DNA of 16,600 bases from Pseudorhodobacter antarcticus (GTDB lineage Bacteria > Pseudomonadota > Alphaproteobacteria > Rhodobacterales > Rhodobacteraceae), in NCBI GenBank assembly GCA_945897655.1, contig CAMDHB010000034.1, positions 1-16,600 of the forward strand. The letters are read 5' to 3'. Below are positions 15,277-16,600 of this stretch, piece after piece. Position numbers and translations under genes: made by a program. Numbering within the stretch: the stretch's first letter is position 1; every line of letters begins with the position of its first letter. The notes under the pieces are model-generated. The model ran no database searches and was not told the origin of the DNA. It was given only the letters and a program-made list of their open reading frames with translations.

Positions 15277-15717
15277 TCACTTCGCCCGCAAAACCCGGTC
15301 CAGAACGTCCAAAAACCTCGACCGGTCGGCCTTGCCGAACATCTTGCCACCCCCCTGCCGAAAAGGATCCGCCGCCCGCAAATCCGCCATCAAATCCCGC
15401 GTCGCCAGCACCATCCCGATCCCTGCCCGCGTCAACTCGACCCCATCATGCTTGATAACCCGGGCACCCCCCTCCAGACAGCGGGCCGCCAGCGGAATAT
15501 CCCCCGTCACCACCACATCCCCGGGCCCCGCCCTCTCGGCAATCCACTTGTCCGCCTCATCCGGCCCGTTGGCCACAAAGACCGACTGAACCAGCGGGTT
15601 GGCCGAGGGCCGGATGCCCCCGTTGGACACCAGAACCATCGTGACCCCCAAGCGCGTTGCCACCCTTTCGGCCTCGGCCTTCACCGGGCAGGCATCGGCG
15701 TCGATATAAAGGGTCAT
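15277..15717 (-). CDS. YaiI/YqxD family (DUF188, UPF0178) protein
   Basis: The 146-residue protein belongs to the DUF188 family, whose biochemical function is not established; a PIN-like nuclease fold has been proposed from its conserved acidic residues. Visible conserved blocks are DADACPVK (residues 6-13), GPDEADKWI (51-59), VVTGDIPLAARCLEGGA (69-85) and the C-terminal GGGKMFGKADRSRF (122-135). Length is normal. The ATG overlaps the fghA stop codon by four bases (ATGA), so it is translated with the S-formylglutathione hydrolase. The pairing does not by itself show a shared function. Confidence 0.93.
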   Translation of the reverse strand: MTLYIDADACPVKAEAERVATRLGVTMVLVSNGGIRPSANPLVQSVFVANGPDEADKWIAERAGPGDVVVTGDIPLAARCLEGGARVIKHDGVELTRAGIGMVLATRDLMADLRAADPFRQGGGKMFGKADRSRFLDVLDRVLRAK

Positions 15718-16544
15718 GCCAACAGCGCCCTTGCGTGGAAATGGACATGCTCCTCCATGAAGGACGACACGAAGAAATAGCTGTGATCATAGCCCTTCTG
15801 CATCCGGAAACTGCCGGGCTGCCGCCGCTCCACCATCGCGGTCGCCAACGCCTCGGGCTGCAACAGCTCCAGAAACCGGTCGCTGGTGCCCTGATCAATC
15901 AGCATCGGCCCATCAAACCCGCGCTTCTTCATCAATAAGGTGGCGTCATGGGCGGCCCAAGCCTCCTCCTCGGCCCCCAGATAGGCCGCGAACTGCTTGC
16001 GCCCCCAAAGGCTGTTGGTCGGGTTGCAAATCGGCGCCAAAGCCGACACCGACCGGAACCGCCCCGGCAGGCTCATCGCCATGGTCAGCGCGCCATGCCC
16101 ACCCATTGAATGCCCCATGACCGACTGGGCTGACGCCGCAATAGGATAGGCGCTGAACAAGGCTTGCGGCAATTCCTGCGTTACATAGGTCCACATCCAG
16201 TACTGCGCGGCCCAGGGCTTTTCGGTCGCGTCCACATAGAACCCCGCCCCCTGCCCCAGATCAAAGGCCTCATCATCCGGCACTCCCTCCCCCCGGGGCG
16301 AGGTGTCGGGAAACACCAGCGCAATCCCCGCTTCGGCCGCCCAGCGCTGCGCGCCAGCCTTCACCATCGCGTTCTCATGCGTGCAGGTCAGCCCCGACAG
16401 ATACCACAGCACCGGCACCGGCCCATGCTCGGCCTCCTCGGGCAGGAACAGGCCAAAGGTCATGTCGCATTGGCAGCACTCGGAACTGTGCGTGTAAACC
16501 CCCTGCACCCCGCCAAACGCCCGGTTTTCTGAAACAGTCTTCAT
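15714..16544 (-). CDS. fghA: S-formylglutathione hydrolase
   Basis: The 276-residue alpha/beta hydrolase splits S-formylglutathione into formate and glutathione, the second step of glutathione-dependent formaldehyde detoxification. The nucleophile S146 is in MGHSMGGHGALT, with D222 (DQGTSDRF) and H254 (KGYDHSYFF) completing the triad. YLSGLTCTHENAM (49-60) is the family's conserved N-terminal block. A longer frame begins at 16577, but AAAGG precedes the ATG at 16544 by six bases and the family starts near MKTVSENRAFGG, so the shorter start is chosen. The usual partner, glutathione-dependent formaldehyde dehydrogenase, is not inside the window and may lie upstream, beyond 16600. The gene's stop overlaps the DUF188 start. 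Confidence 0.95.
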   Translation of the reverse strand: MKTVSENRAFGGVQGVYTHSSECCQCDMTFGLFLPEEAEHGPVPVLWYLSGLTCTHENAMVKAGAQRWAAEAGIALVFPDTSPRGEGVPDDEAFDLGQGAGFYVDATEKPWAAQYWMWTYVTQELPQALFSAYPIAASAQSVMGHSMGGHGALTMAMSLPGRFRSVSALAPICNPTNSLWGRKQFAAYLGAEEEAWAAHDATLLMKKRGFDGPMLIDQGTSDRFLELLQPEALATAMVERRQPGSFRMQKGYDHSYFFVSSFMEEHVHFHARALLA

Positions 16545-16558
16545 GCTGCACCTTTCAC

Positions 16559-16569
16559 TTTGGTCCAAA
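16559..16569. promoter_or_regulatory. TTTGGTCCAAA leader palindrome before fghA
   Basis: TTTGG-T-CCAAA is an odd palindrome 14 bases before the fghA start, followed on the minus strand by GTGAAAGG and preceded by GGGGTA. Similar GGTATTTGG-CCAAAG leaders recur upstream of or after genes in Rhodobacterales, as far as I recall. TTGGTCC appears again at 16591-16597. The role is unknown. Confidence 0.35.
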
Positions 16570-16600
16570 TACCCCACGGGAGGAGGGGCATTGGTCCCTG

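Overview
The window looks like chromosomal DNA from an alphaproteobacterium of the order Rhodobacterales (Rhodobacter/Roseobacter/Paracoccus type). This is inferred from the high GC content, a ccoNOQP operon divergent from a universal stress gene with an FNR-type box between them, and protein sequences typical of that group. No rRNA, tRNA, CRISPR array, insertion sequence or phage gene was seen. The species cannot be named from the sequence alone.

Layout. (1) 1-2584, minus strand: start of the cbb3 cytochrome oxidase operon, ccoN-ccoO-ccoQ-ccoP, with ccoP running off the left edge. (2) 2585-2802: divergent control region with one good FNR/anaerobox. (3) 2803-3654, plus: tandem-domain universal stress protein. 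(4) 3679-5023: a methyltransferase remnant on the minus strand whose apparent start codon overlaps the start codon of a divergent sulfotransferase; this looks like a rearrangement scar. (5) 5160-6758, minus: secreted MuiA/DUF4139-type protein, divergent from (6) 6901-8235, a class III PLP aminotransferase, followed by a small exported TPR protein (8311-8775). (7) 8776-8967: two perfect hairpins, one resembling a dispersed intergenic repeat. (8) 8968-10155, plus: a TPR-like/ATP-grasp protein of unassigned function, the most interesting single enzyme here. (9) 10141-11466: an integral membrane protein and a divergent TetR-family regulator with two matching operators between them. (10) 11454-13943, minus: a tightly packed DMT transporter - HAD hydrolase - ornithine cyclodeaminase-family operon. 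(11) 14182-14955, plus: an FkbM methyltransferase of visibly lower GC. (12) 14956-15276: mostly non-coding, with one possible 45-residue membrane microprotein and a 14-bp palindrome. (13) 15277-16544, minus: S-formylglutathione hydrolase and a DUF188 protein coupled by an ATGA overlap.

How the parts work together. The left end is a micro-oxic respiration module that FNR probably switches on in both directions. The right end is formaldehyde detoxification. Between them are small, mostly unrelated transcription units, with a few probably acquired modification genes (sulfotransferase, FkbM methyltransferase). I do not see one coherent new multi-gene system. The best leads are the ATP-grasp protein, the TetR/membrane-protein pair with twin operators, the methyltransferase/sulfotransferase junction and the microprotein. 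Several start codons were moved from the longest reading frame on the basis of ribosome binding sites; the clearest is the ornithine cyclodeaminase-family gene, placed at a GTG overlapping the upstream stop.
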